Of a DNA stretch of 64,000 nucleotides, positions 34,166 through 41,665 are shown piece by piece. The position numbers were made by a program, and so were the translations under genes. This stretch comes from an uncultured Poribacteria bacterium. Its GTDB lineage: Bacteria; Poribacteria; WGA-4E; WGA-3G. The notes beneath the pieces are model-generated. The model saw only the letters and a program-made list of their open reading frames with translations. It was not told where the DNA came from and ran no database searches. The first letter of the stretch is position 1. Each line of letters opens with the position of its first letter. Where the stretch lies: positions 1,308,481 to 1,372,480 of the forward strand of contig OY282383.1 of NCBI GenBank assembly GCA_958295855.1, written 5' to 3'.

Positions 34166-36190
34166 CTATTCTCTGTTCATTTCAATCAGATGCGCGCCCT
34201 CCAATCCCGCACGGACATCCTCATCATAACTCGTCACAACTACCTGATGCTCTTCCGCGAGCTGATGGATAAAATCTACCATCAGGGCTTTCCGTTGCCC
34301 ATCTAAATGGAGCGTCGGGTCATCGAATACAAAGAAGCCGGGGTTTCCCAAAACCTTGGCGAGGGCAACCTTGAAGCAGAGATAGAGAAACATCTTCTCG
34401 CTACCGCTAAGCAACATCAAGCTCCGGTCTACACCGTCTATGGTGAGCGAGGGGAGCAGGTGTTGCCGTTGTAAATCAATGCGCGTTCGTCCAAAAAGTT
34501 CCATTTTTTCAAGCCAAAGGTGCAGTTCCTCTTCCGCAGGCTTCAGGATCTGACGTTGGAGCGTTTCGATAGTTTTTTCAACCCCTGCACAGGCAAGTTC
34601 CAAGCTGAGAAGCGTCTTTTCGACATGGGATACTTCCCGGTTTACCTGCTGGAGTGCTTTGAGTCTATCTAACCGCACCGCCTCTTCTTGCTTGAGTTTG
34701 TCAAGTCGCTTTCGTTCGCTGTCAATTTGTGCCTTCAACTGACGTTTATCTTGGATTGTGGGAGCAGAGTTTTTCGTCAATTCAGTTTCTGCTCCGATTT
34801 TTCCGCTTGTTGTATATACCCCCGCTTTGCGGGGGTTTCCACCCTCTTCAAAATCGGGTTTCTTTTTGGTTCTATGCGATAATAAAGGGTGCCCAGTGTG
34901 AGAATGTCGCGATTCGGAGATCGCTCCTACACCTTTCTCATTTATTGGTATTTGCCCCTGCTTTGCAGGGGTTAACACCCTTAGTCTCGCTTCGAGTGCT
35001 TTCAGCTCAGTTTGAATGTCATTGATGTCTCGCGCGAGTTGTTCCAAGCGAGTTGCGTGTGTCTGCAACGTCTGGAGTCGCTGTTCAAGTTCCCGTCGGC
35101 TGTCTAAATTTCCGGTTTCTTCGTCTAACTTTTGCTTGTGGGATGCCAATTCGGCGAGCTGTTGCGATTTTTCGCTCTCCTTCTCGCCCACAATTCGCTG
35201 AACTACATCACGTTCGACCTTTTGATAACAGGTTGGACAGTGGCCATCGTCACTTTCAATCAGCGCGCGGAGGGTGTTGCAGACGGTTGTCAACGCCGCG
35301 ATTTGAGACTCAAGGCTACCAATGTGTTGGATAAGTTTCTCGCGTTTCGCTTCTAACCCAGTGGTTTCCTTAACCGCGTTCTCGATTGTGGTTATCATGG
35401 TGCGCATGTGGGCGATATCGGTGAATCCGCCCAAGGTTTCCGCCTGCTCGCGCAGGAGGGCATTCAACTGCGTTTGCAAGCGGTTCTGGTGCTGCATCCA
35501 CTCGGCAATTAATTCCGCATCCCCTGTTTCTGTGCTGTATGCCTCCTCCAATCGCTTCAAGTTTGCTTCGATGCTTTCAATCTCGGCTTTGTGTGCATTC
35601 TGGGCACTGAACCGCAGGCTACTTTGATGGGATTTCAGTCGGTTCTGCTCCCGTTTGGCAAGGCGGCGCGTGTCAATGAAACACTCCCGGACCTCTATTA
35701 ATCTGTCGATTCCCAGGAGTGTGTGGAGAATATCGCGGCGGGTTGCGGGCTGGCGTGCAAGAAACTCAAAGATCTCACCCTCTCGAAGAAATGCTGTCAG
35801 GGCGAGCCGGTCGTGCATAATCCCAAATTGCTTTTGCAGCGTTGCTTCAACTGTCCTGACGCGTTTCTCATCGAAGAGGATGTGCCACCCATTGTTTTTC
35901 TCACAACGTAGTTGGATACGTTTCCCTGTTGCTCGGTAGAGCATGTACCGTTCGCCGTTTTCCCTGAATTGGAGTCCGACTGTCCCACTATAGGCGTTTG
36001 CGTTTTTTATCGCCGAGGCCTCAACCCGTGGGACAATCGGTTTTCCGGTTAAACCGAAAAAGATGGCGTTGACAAGTGTGCTTTTCCCGCTGAAGTTGGG
36101 ACCGAAAATAAGATTGATACCGTCAGACAGGTGAAAATCTTGTTGTTGGAAACATCCGAAAGCCCTGAGGCGGATCCGCTCTAGCTGCAT
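34166..36190 (-). CDS. Rad50/SbcC-like SMC-family ATPase with repeat-derived insertion
   Basis: 674 residues. Walker A GPNFSGKST (30-38), coiled coils, a zinc-hook CPTC at 318-321, a signature LLSGSEKMFLYLCFKVAL, Walker B FFVFDDPTLHLD near 620 and a C-terminal H-loop region. Rad50-type ATPases tether and process DNA ends, normally with an Mre11/SbcD nuclease, which is not encoded in this window. Residues about 402-474 (TPAKQGQIPINEKG ... KIGAETELTKN) come from three intergenic-type repeats inserted in frame in the second coiled coil. It is coupled to the upstream 68-aa gene (stop and ATG one base apart). Confidence 0.85.
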   Translation of the reverse strand: MQLERIRLRAFGCFQQQDFHLSDGINLIFGPNFSGKSTLVNAIFFGLTGKPIVPRVEASAIKNANAYSGTVGLQFRENGERYMLYRATGKRIQLRCEKNNGWHILFDEKRVRTVEATLQKQFGIMHDRLALTAFLREGEIFEFLARQPATRRDILHTLLGIDRLIEVRECFIDTRRLAKREQNRLKSHQSSLRFSAQNAHKAEIESIEANLKRLEEAYSTETGDAELIAEWMQHQNRLQTQLNALLREQAETLGGFTDIAHMRTMITTIENAVKETTGLEAKREKLIQHIGSLESQIAALTTVCNTLRALIESDDGHCPTCYQKVERDVVQRIVGEKESEKSQQLAELASHKQKLDEETGNLDSRRELEQRLQTLQTHATRLEQLARDINDIQTELKALEARLRVLTPAKQGQIPINEKGVGAISESRHSHTGHPLLSHRTKKKPDFEEGGNPRKAGVYTTSGKIGAETELTKNSAPTIQDKRQLKAQIDSERKRLDKLKQEEAVRLDRLKALQQVNREVSHVEKTLLSLELACAGVEKTIETLQRQILKPAEEELHLWLEKMELFGRTRIDLQRQHLLPSLTIDGVDRSLMLLSGSEKMFLYLCFKVALAKVLGNPGFFVFDDPTLHLDGQRKALMVDFIHQLAEEHQVVVTSYDEDVRAGLEGAHLIEMNRE
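34769..34984. repeat. Three mobile palindromes inserted in frame in the Rad50-like gene
   Basis: Type B with a CCCCCGC-TTT-GCGGGGG core (34770-34880), type F TGTCGCGATTCGGAGATCGC (34905-34930) and a bare core (34947-34979). About 216 nt without a stop codon in the gene frame. Confidence 0.92.
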
Positions 36191-36191
36191 A

Positions 36192-36398
36192 TTAGTTGCT
36201 TCTTTTTTCGTGAAGGAGGTCGTAAAGCATTTGGGCTCTCACCTTCTCGCGTCCGTTTGTCAAAGTAAATTCAAAAGCGCGCACGATCGCCTCAAGCTCG
36301 GCAGGCCCGAGGGTTTTATACTTCGGGTTGCGCTGGATAAGGGCTTCAATTTCTGTTCTGTAGATGTGCTGTGTTTCGTTTTCAAGAGTGGTGTCCAT
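36192..36398 (-). CDS. Small protein coupled to the Rad50-like gene
   Basis: 68 residues (starts MDTTLENETQHIYRTEIEAL). No family recognised. The stop codon is one base from the ATG of the Rad50-like gene, which implies translational coupling. It is mostly helical and charged, ending LHEKRSN. It could be an accessory subunit of the ATPase; that is inference from position. Confidence 0.6.
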   Translation of the reverse strand: MDTTLENETQHIYRTEIEALIQRNPKYKTLGPAELEAIVRAFEFTLTNGREKVRAQMLYDLLHEKRSN

Positions 36399-36403
36399 AT
36401 CGG

Positions 36404-36684
36404 TTTTTCGTCAATTGGGTTCCTGCTCCGATTTTTCCGCATGAGGTTCTCGCCCCCGCTTGCGGGGGCAACTTCCTTTTTCAAAATCGGGTTTCTTGTT
36501 AATTCTAGGGTGTTCTCTCCTAATTAAGGTTGCATAAGAAACCTCTGGCGAGATCTACAGTGCATTGTTAGACCTGTCTTGCTATCTGAATTCTCCGCAA
36601 GGAATGCCGAAACCTCTGGCGAGAGCTATAGTGCATTGTTAGCCCTGTCTTGCTATCTGAATTCTCCGCAAGGAATGCCGAAAA
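36404..36684. repeat. Type B element and two tandem 71-bp type C elements
   Basis: Type B (36404-36499) with a CCCCCGC-TT-GCGGGGG core, then AATTCTAGGGTGTT, then two type C units with period 71 (ACCTCTGGCGAGA at 36541 and 36612), each ending CTCCGCAAGGAATGCCG. These C copies have no core in CTTGCTATCTGAATTCTCC, unlike those at 29440 and 29613. Confidence 0.92.
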
Positions 36685-36685
36685 A

Positions 36686-37879
36686 TCAAATTTTCACTTT
36701 AATCTTCATGAGTCGTTCACCGGCTTCTATGAGGATGTCATCTGCCAGGCTAAACATGAACCGGAACTTTGTCTTGCCGAAGTGTGGGTGGCTATAAAAA
36801 CTGGAGCCCGGGACACCGCCTACGCCGATTTCTGTCACGAGCCAGTGGGCAAATGCTGTATCATCAGGGAAACCGAAATCGGTAATATCTGTCATGATGT
36901 AATAGGCACCCTCCGGCGGGTGACAACGAAAACCTGCCGCTGTCAGGGCGGTTACCAACTGTTTACGGTTCCTGTCATATTTTGCAACTAACGCGTGGTG
37001 GTAGCTTGGTGGCAAATTGAGGGCGGCAGTGCCGGCTCGCTGCAACGGATGCGGTGCACCGACTGTCAGAAAATCGTGCATCTTACGGATGGCATCGGTT
37101 AGCGGTGCCGGGGCAATCACATAGCCCAACCGCCACCCGGTCATGGAATAAGCTTTACTCAACCCCGACACGGTGATAGTTCGCTCCTGCATCTGTGGCA
37201 AAGAACCGATGCTGATATGCGGTTTTTCATCGTATATCATGTGCTCGTAAATTTCATCAGTGACGGCGAGGCAGTCATATTCACAGCACAGGGCGGCAAT
37301 CTGTTGCAGTTCGTCTTGCGTAAAAACCTTGCCGAGCGGGTTATTGGGCGTGTTTAGGATAATCGCTTTTGTGTTAGAAGTGAAGGCATCCCGAAGTTCG
37401 GTCGCGTCGTAGGTAAAATGGAGTGTCCCATCAGGTGTCAGTGTCTCTTGCAGTGCCACATAAACGGGTTTTGCGCCAGAGATAATCGTATCCGGGCCGT
37501 AGTTCTCATAAAAGGGTTCAAAAATGATAATCTCGTCACCTTGGTTGATAATCGCGAGCAGTGAGGCAAGCATCCCCTCAGTTGAACCACATGTGACGGT
37601 GACGTTTTTGGCAGCGTCCGTCGGGATGCGGTTAAAGGTTGTCATTTTGTGCGCGATTGCCTCGCGAAACGCTGGTGCACCCCATGTAATGCTGTATTGA
37701 TTGTACCCTTCTTGAATTGCCTCGATTGCTGCCGCTTTAACTTCGTCCGGGGGCTGATACGCCGGGGTGCCTTGCGACAGGTTAATTGCATTGTAACGCA
37801 AACAGAGCTGCGTCATGCCGCGGATGACAGATTCAGTAAAGCGTGTAGATTTATCTGAGAGTTTGGAGTGAAGAGACAT
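36686..37879 (-). CDS. PLP-dependent class I/II aminotransferase
   Basis: 397 residues. NLSQGTPAYQPPDEV, YNQYSITWGAPAFREAIA, NTPNNPLGKV, TDEIYEHM and the PLP-lysine in SGLSKAYSMTGWRLGYV define a fold-type I aminotransferase. The QG.PAYQPPD pattern suggests a kynurenine/glutamine-type transaminase, but substrate cannot be assigned. GAGG lies 8 nt before the ATG. A cytoplasmic enzyme. It is followed by type C repeats. Confidence 0.9.
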   Translation of the reverse strand: MSLHSKLSDKSTRFTESVIRGMTQLCLRYNAINLSQGTPAYQPPDEVKAAAIEAIQEGYNQYSITWGAPAFREAIAHKMTTFNRIPTDAAKNVTVTCGSTEGMLASLLAIINQGDEIIIFEPFYENYGPDTIISGAKPVYVALQETLTPDGTLHFTYDATELRDAFTSNTKAIILNTPNNPLGKVFTQDELQQIAALCCEYDCLAVTDEIYEHMIYDEKPHISIGSLPQMQERTITVSGLSKAYSMTGWRLGYVIAPAPLTDAIRKMHDFLTVGAPHPLQRAGTAALNLPPSYHHALVAKYDRNRKQLVTALTAAGFRCHPPEGAYYIMTDITDFGFPDDTAFAHWLVTEIGVGGVPGSSFYSHPHFGKTKFRFMFSLADDILIEAGERLMKIKVKI

Positions 37880-37936
37880 TTTAATTTCCTCTGTAGATAG
37901 GGCAACACGGTTTAACCACGCATTGAAAATGCGTGA

Positions 37937-38197
37937 CTAAACCTCGTCAGGCGCGGCGCCGACGCGACTCTCAACGCGGCTATCTAATTCTGATTCCCGA
38001 AGATGCGTGCATGCCAGTTCGGCGCGTGCCTCGTCAAACTCAAGTGTCACCAGCTTAAGGATATTACCCCTGCTTTGCAGGGGCAAATACCATTGGCAGG
38101 ATACCTCGTGCACGACACTGTAGCTCTCGTCGGAGGTTTTTGCTGCAAGAAAAGAGAAGTCGTGAATACATCCGTTGCTGGTCCCGACTTCGAGCAC
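37937..38197 (-). pseudogene. O-methyltransferase remnant interrupted by repeats
   Basis: The frame opens LEVGTSNGC, like the SAM-binding LEIGTSNGYST of O-methyltransferases, and ends VTLEFDEARAELACTHLRES, the next conserved block (strand 2). Between them lie a partial type C element (AAAACCTCCGACGAGAGCTA) and a core palindrome (38059-38091). The protein is cut off on both sides, so I read it as a broken gene. Confidence 0.6.
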
Positions 38198-38279
38198 GTT
38201 TTGTGCCTGAATTCCCCGTTTTCCGGTGCGATATTGGTATACTGTTTCGCTGTTTTTTCAAGTCGTTTTAAAATATGTG

Positions 38280-38345
38280 AGTAATGAGGTAGGCGGGGTT
38301 TTTAACCGTACTCCAAGGAGCACGGTTAGAAACCTCGCCTACAAA
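38280..38345. repeat. Palindrome GTAGGCGGGGTTT...AAACCTCGCCTAC
   Basis: Inverted arms flank ACCGTACTCC-AAG-GAGCACGGT, a second inner palindrome, making another nested hairpin in the gap between the remnant and the LamG gene. Confidence 0.75.
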
Positions 38346-38362
38346 AAGAAGGTGCTGCACGG

Positions 38363-39145
38363 TTAGCGCAGTCGCTTAATTTGCCCCCACGTGGTAGCAA
38401 GTTTATCCTTCGGATTAACTGCTAAGAACTCATCCGCACCCATATCCATGCTCTGTTTCATCTCATCATCAGAGAGGGCGCGATTCCAGAGGCGAACCTC
38501 GTCAACGATGCCGGGCCACGCTTCGCCAGCCCAGGTGCCGATCTGAATTTGACTCGTAGCTCCCGCTGGTGCGACTGGGTTGTTAGAATCCTCTTCGTGC
38601 GTAACTTCACCATCCACGTAAATCGTAACTTTCCCGTTGTTATCTGACGTGTGGGTATAGGAAAGATAATACCATTTGCCGGTATCCAGCTCCGTGGCGT
38701 TATCGTTAATATCTTTGAACCCGCCGCCGGCCCCATTTGTCCAAACCTTGAGGCCGTTTGAGGGATTCATCCCGTAACCAAATCCGATGTTTCTACCGCC
38801 GCCACCCGTGCGGGTGCCAAAAACGATTGCGTGTGCACTCGGTAGCCTGTCAAGATTTACCCAGGCAGCTTGCGTGATTTCATCTTCAATGTGAAATGTT
38901 TCATCGTCTGCAACTGCCACAAAATCGCTAGACGCGCTGAATTCAAGGGCTTTTCCGAATTTGCCATCAACCCACTTCGCGCCGCCGTTGAGTTCACCTT
39001 TAAAGCCGTTTTCCGAAAAGTCTTCGGCATTTTTACCGGTGCCTTCATCAAGCGGCATGTATAGCACCAAACCTTCTAGTAAATCGGCAGCGGCATAAGT
39101 GCCACAAACGATGGCGAGAATTAAGACAATACACAATTGTTTCAT
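38363..39145 (-). CDS. Exported LamG/concanavalin-A-like domain protein
   Basis: About 260 residues. The signal peptide MKQLCIVLILAIVCGTYAAA is followed by a LamG-like jelly roll (LVLYMPLDEGTGKNAEDFSE, FGKALEFSASSDFVAVADDE, TQAAWVNLDRL, WYYLSYTHTSDNNGKVTIYV, WPGIVDEVRLWNRALSDDEM). Such proteins bind carbohydrates or other ligands outside the cytoplasm. The start at 39145 has GGAGGG 7 nt upstream; the frame extends 15 codons further. The C-terminal LATTWGQIKR is often seen at the end of exported LamG proteins of this kind (my impression only). Confidence 0.85.
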   Translation of the reverse strand: MKQLCIVLILAIVCGTYAAADLLEGLVLYMPLDEGTGKNAEDFSENGFKGELNGGAKWVDGKFGKALEFSASSDFVAVADDETFHIEDEITQAAWVNLDRLPSAHAIVFGTRTGGGGRNIGFGYGMNPSNGLKVWTNGAGGGFKDINDNATELDTGKWYYLSYTHTSDNNGKVTIYVDGEVTHEEDSNNPVAPAGATSQIQIGTWAGEAWPGIVDEVRLWNRALSDDEMKQSMDMGADEFLAVNPKDKLATTWGQIKRLR

Positions 39146-39325
39146 AATTTTACCCTCCATGCAAGTAATAATATGTAAAAATGATACCACAAATGATATT
39201 CCCTGTCAAGGATGTTTTTTTCCACCAGAGACATTCAGTTATTCTATGGCAGCGAGTATCAGGCGAGGCCTGTTGCTATGCAGAGGAGAAAAATCGGTAT
39301 CAAAAGCACGTTCATGGCAAATTCC

Positions 39326-39973
39326 TCACTCTCGAAGCCCGGCTTGTTCCGCGAGGAGTTCGTGTGCTTCCTCTCGGGTGATGCCTTCTGCTCTGGAAAC
39401 GAATTCAAAGGTATCGTGGGCTCCATCCGAACATGTATGGCACCACCAAGAAGTCCCCTCTCTTGTAATATAAAAATCATCTGGATGAGAACAGAGGGGG
39501 CACTGAACGCCATTCCCGCTTGGATTGCCTCCGTAGGCGGCGATAATCTCCTTCAGGGGGAAGATGTCGTCAATGATTTGAATCTCTTGCCAATGGGTAA
39601 GTTCTGTGGAGGTTCCCTCGGGTTCTGTGATTTCTTCGGTTTCAGGTTGATGTGCCACTTCTTCTGTTTCAACTGTCTCTTCCCACGACGCAAGCCAGTC
39701 CCAGAATGCTGCCTCCTCCTCGGGAGTCAATTCCGGGTCCGCTAACAACGGCGCACTTGTTTGAGTGTCGTCAGAATAGTCCGTTTCCGGGACGGTGGCA
39801 TCTGTAGACGTTTCAACTTCTTCTTCTTGTAGGACACTTATCGGTTTTGGGTTATACGGAATGGCCTTATAGATTTTTATCACTTCGGGCGGAGGCTTTT
39901 CTCTCGCCAGCCAAAGTCCTATCAAACCCCCGATGCACAAGATGCTGATGATGAAAATAAAACGGGATTTCAT
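39326..39973 (-). CDS. Membrane-anchored CHC2-like zinc-finger protein, copy 1
   Basis: 215 residues. One N-terminal membrane segment (MKSRFIFIISILCIGGLIGL), a REKPPPEVIKIYKA juxtamembrane stretch, an acidic linker and a C-terminal domain: CPLC...WWCHTC, TFEFVSRAEGITREEAHELL, AEQAGL. This pattern matches the CHC2 zinc finger of DnaG-type primases (CP.C, C..C, then FV....G....EA...LA...G). No primase catalytic domain is present. Two paralogues follow upstream. GGAG lies 8 nt before the ATG, which overlaps the stop of a 26-codon chimeric frame. Side of the membrane unclear. Role unknown. Confidence 0.75.
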   Translation of the reverse strand: MKSRFIFIISILCIGGLIGLWLAREKPPPEVIKIYKAIPYNPKPISVLQEEEVETSTDATVPETDYSDDTQTSAPLLADPELTPEEEAAFWDWLASWEETVETEEVAHQPETEEITEPEGTSTELTHWQEIQIIDDIFPLKEIIAAYGGNPSGNGVQCPLCSHPDDFYITREGTSWWCHTCSDGAHDTFEFVSRAEGITREEAHELLAEQAGLRE

Positions 39974-40050
39974 TGTATTTCTCCTTCCTTGGAGCCACTA
40001 AGAGACTCTTGTATATTCCAATCAAAAAGTGTTAAGAGTTTGAGCGTCAT
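39970..40050 (-). CDS. Chimeric 26-codon leader frame made by tandem duplication
   Basis: MTLKLLTL, the start of a DUF1573-like lipoprotein gene, is joined to FDWNIQESLSGSKEGEIQ, the end of the 42759-41662 gene. Its TGA overlaps the ATG of the next zinc-finger gene, as in the original copy. It is probably a by-product that keeps translational coupling. Confidence 0.5.
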   Translation of the reverse strand: MTLKLLTLFDWNIQESLSGSKEGEIQ

Positions 40051-40064
40051 TCTTGTTTTTTTCC

Positions 40065-40715
40065 TTATTTTAGTAGTCCAGCTCGTTCTGCCAAATACCG
40101 AGCCGCTTCAGTGTCACTAGTACCTTCCATCCACGCGACAAAATCAACGACATTATACGCACCATCTTTACATTCCATGCAGCACCAATACTCATACTTA
40201 CCTGTTTTGACGTACTTCATCAGATGAAAATCCTGGCTGCTACATTTCGGGCAGTAGCCGTTACCCCACTCGTCAACAAATACGCCATAGTCGTTTAGTA
40301 CATCTTCCAGTTCATAAACCTCTTTCACCATTTCTACCAGTTCTAGGTAAGGGATTTCTGTGGGCGTGTCTGCTTCCTGTTCACCTTCTGTCTCTGTTTC
40401 ATCGTAGGTTGTTTCCGCTAGGGGTGCCTCTAGCGTCTCGAGCCATTCCCAAAACGCGGCTTCTTCTTCGGGAAAGAACTCAGGCTCGGCGAGCGGCTCG
40501 TCCTGCGGGGCACCCCGGTCTTGCGTTTCAGATGGGGTGAAAACGACAGGCGGTTGCGTCACTTCTACCTGTGTCGTGCGAACAGGCTTCGGTCCATAAG
40601 GGGCAGCTTTATAGATTTTTATCACTTCGGGCGGAGGCTTTTCTCTCGCCAGCCAAAGTCCTATCAAACCGCCGATGCACAGGAGGCTGAGGATAAAAAT
40701 AAAGCGGGATTTCAT
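40065..40715 (-). CDS. Membrane-anchored CHC2-like zinc-finger protein, copy 2
   Basis: 216 residues. The N-terminal 38 residues are nearly identical to the other copies, while the acidic linker has diverged. C-terminal domain: CPKC..QDFHLM, YWCCMEC, VVDFVAWMEGTSDTEAARYL, AERAGL. Four cysteines are kept for zinc. The same upstream block with ribosome site (CCAAGGAAGGAGAAATACA) precedes all three copies. No enzymatic domain. Probably the product of the same duplication series. Confidence 0.75.
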   Translation of the reverse strand: MKSRFIFILSLLCIGGLIGLWLAREKPPPEVIKIYKAAPYGPKPVRTTQVEVTQPPVVFTPSETQDRGAPQDEPLAEPEFFPEEEAAFWEWLETLEAPLAETTYDETETEGEQEADTPTEIPYLELVEMVKEVYELEDVLNDYGVFVDEWGNGYCPKCSSQDFHLMKYVKTGKYEYWCCMECKDGAYNVVDFVAWMEGTSDTEAARYLAERAGLLK

Positions 40716-40763
40716 TGTATTTCTCCTTCCTTGGAGCCACTAAGAGACTCTTGTATATTCCAA

Positions 40764-40985
40764 TCAAATGGTCTGAATCTCCTGAATCTCTAACGGGGCG
40801 TTCCCTTTGTTCGTGAACTCAAACCGTTTGAGAATCTTTTCGCCGACGATGAAAGCGTTGGGAAATTCATGCGAGATACTTTCAAAAGCAATCTCCGGGG
40901 TTCTGTTGGGGTTACAGCCTGTCACGAGCACGCCTCCGATGCTGCAGCCTGCAGCGAGAAAAAGTGTTAAGAGTTTGAGCGTCAT
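40764..40985 (-). pseudogene. Truncated DUF1573-like lipoprotein
   Basis: 73 residues with a lipoprotein signal (LLTLFLAAGCSIGG...VLVTGC) and the beginning of a DUF1573 domain (ESISHEFPNAFIVGEKILKR, FEFTNKGNAPLEIQEIQT). The usual family continues into a conserved cysteine strand that is missing here, because the gene is joined to the duplicated leader of copy 2 at about 40766. The signal may still be exported, but the domain is incomplete. Confidence 0.6.
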
Positions 40986-40999
40986 TCTTGTTTTTTTCC

Positions 41000-41665
41000 T
41001 TATTTTATCAGCCCTGCGCGTTCTGCCAAATACCGAGTGGCTTCGGGGTCATCGATGCCTTCCATCCACGCCACAAACTCGGTAACCCCGCCACCTGGCC
41101 ATTCACAATCCATACAGGCCCATTCATTATGGTTATCTGTTCGGGATTGTATCAGTACAAAATCGGTGCGTGCGCATTTCGGACAGGTGCCTTTCCCAAG
41201 TTCATCTACGTAGATACCGTACTCATTGAGGACAGATTCCATATCGTATACGTCTGCCACCATTCTGGCTAATTCCGGGTATGGAATTTCTGTGGCGGTG
41301 TCTGTCTCAGGTTCTACGACATCTTCGCGTTCTTCAGAGAGGTTTTCCCCAGCGAGTTCGGTTTCCAGCAACTCGAGCCATTCCCAGAAGTCGTCGTCTT
41401 CAGGCATTTGCTCAGCGTCTTCTTCTGATAACACTTCATTTGTTTGAATGCCATCAGAATAGGCCGTAGATGCTGTTTCCGCAACCGGGACAGATCTAGG
41501 GGAGTGAGTGCTTTCACCTGCTGTGGCACGTGTTGATTTTGGCACGTATGGGGCAGCTTTATAGATTTTTATCACTTCGGGCGGAGGCTTTTCTCTCGCC
41601 AACCAAAGTCCTATCAAACCCCCGATGCACAGGAGGCTGAGGATAAAAATAAAGCGGGATTTCAT
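41000..41665 (-). CDS. Membrane-anchored CHC2-like zinc-finger protein, copy 3
   Basis: 221 residues, same plan as copies 1 and 2: N-terminal anchor, REKPPPEVIKIYKAAPY, acidic linker, then CPKCARTDFVLI, WACMDC, VTEFVAWMEGIDDPEATRYL, AERAGL. The ATG overlaps the TGA of the upstream gene (ATGA), so translation is coupled to the 42759-41662 gene. This junction is intact, which makes copy 3 the likely original of the three. Confidence 0.75.
   Translation of the reverse strand: MKSRFIFILSLLCIGGLIGLWLAREKPPPEVIKIYKAAPYVPKSTRATAGESTHSPRSVPVAETASTAYSDGIQTNEVLSEEDAEQMPEDDDFWEWLELLETELAGENLSEEREDVVEPETDTATEIPYPELARMVADVYDMESVLNEYGIYVDELGKGTCPKCARTDFVLIQSRTDNHNEWACMDCEWPGGGVTEFVAWMEGIDDPEATRYLAERAGLIK

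Noticed and set aside
39326..41665. DNA primases
   Set aside because: Only the zinc-finger pattern is present; there is no TOPRIM or helicase-binding domain, and a membrane anchor precedes it.
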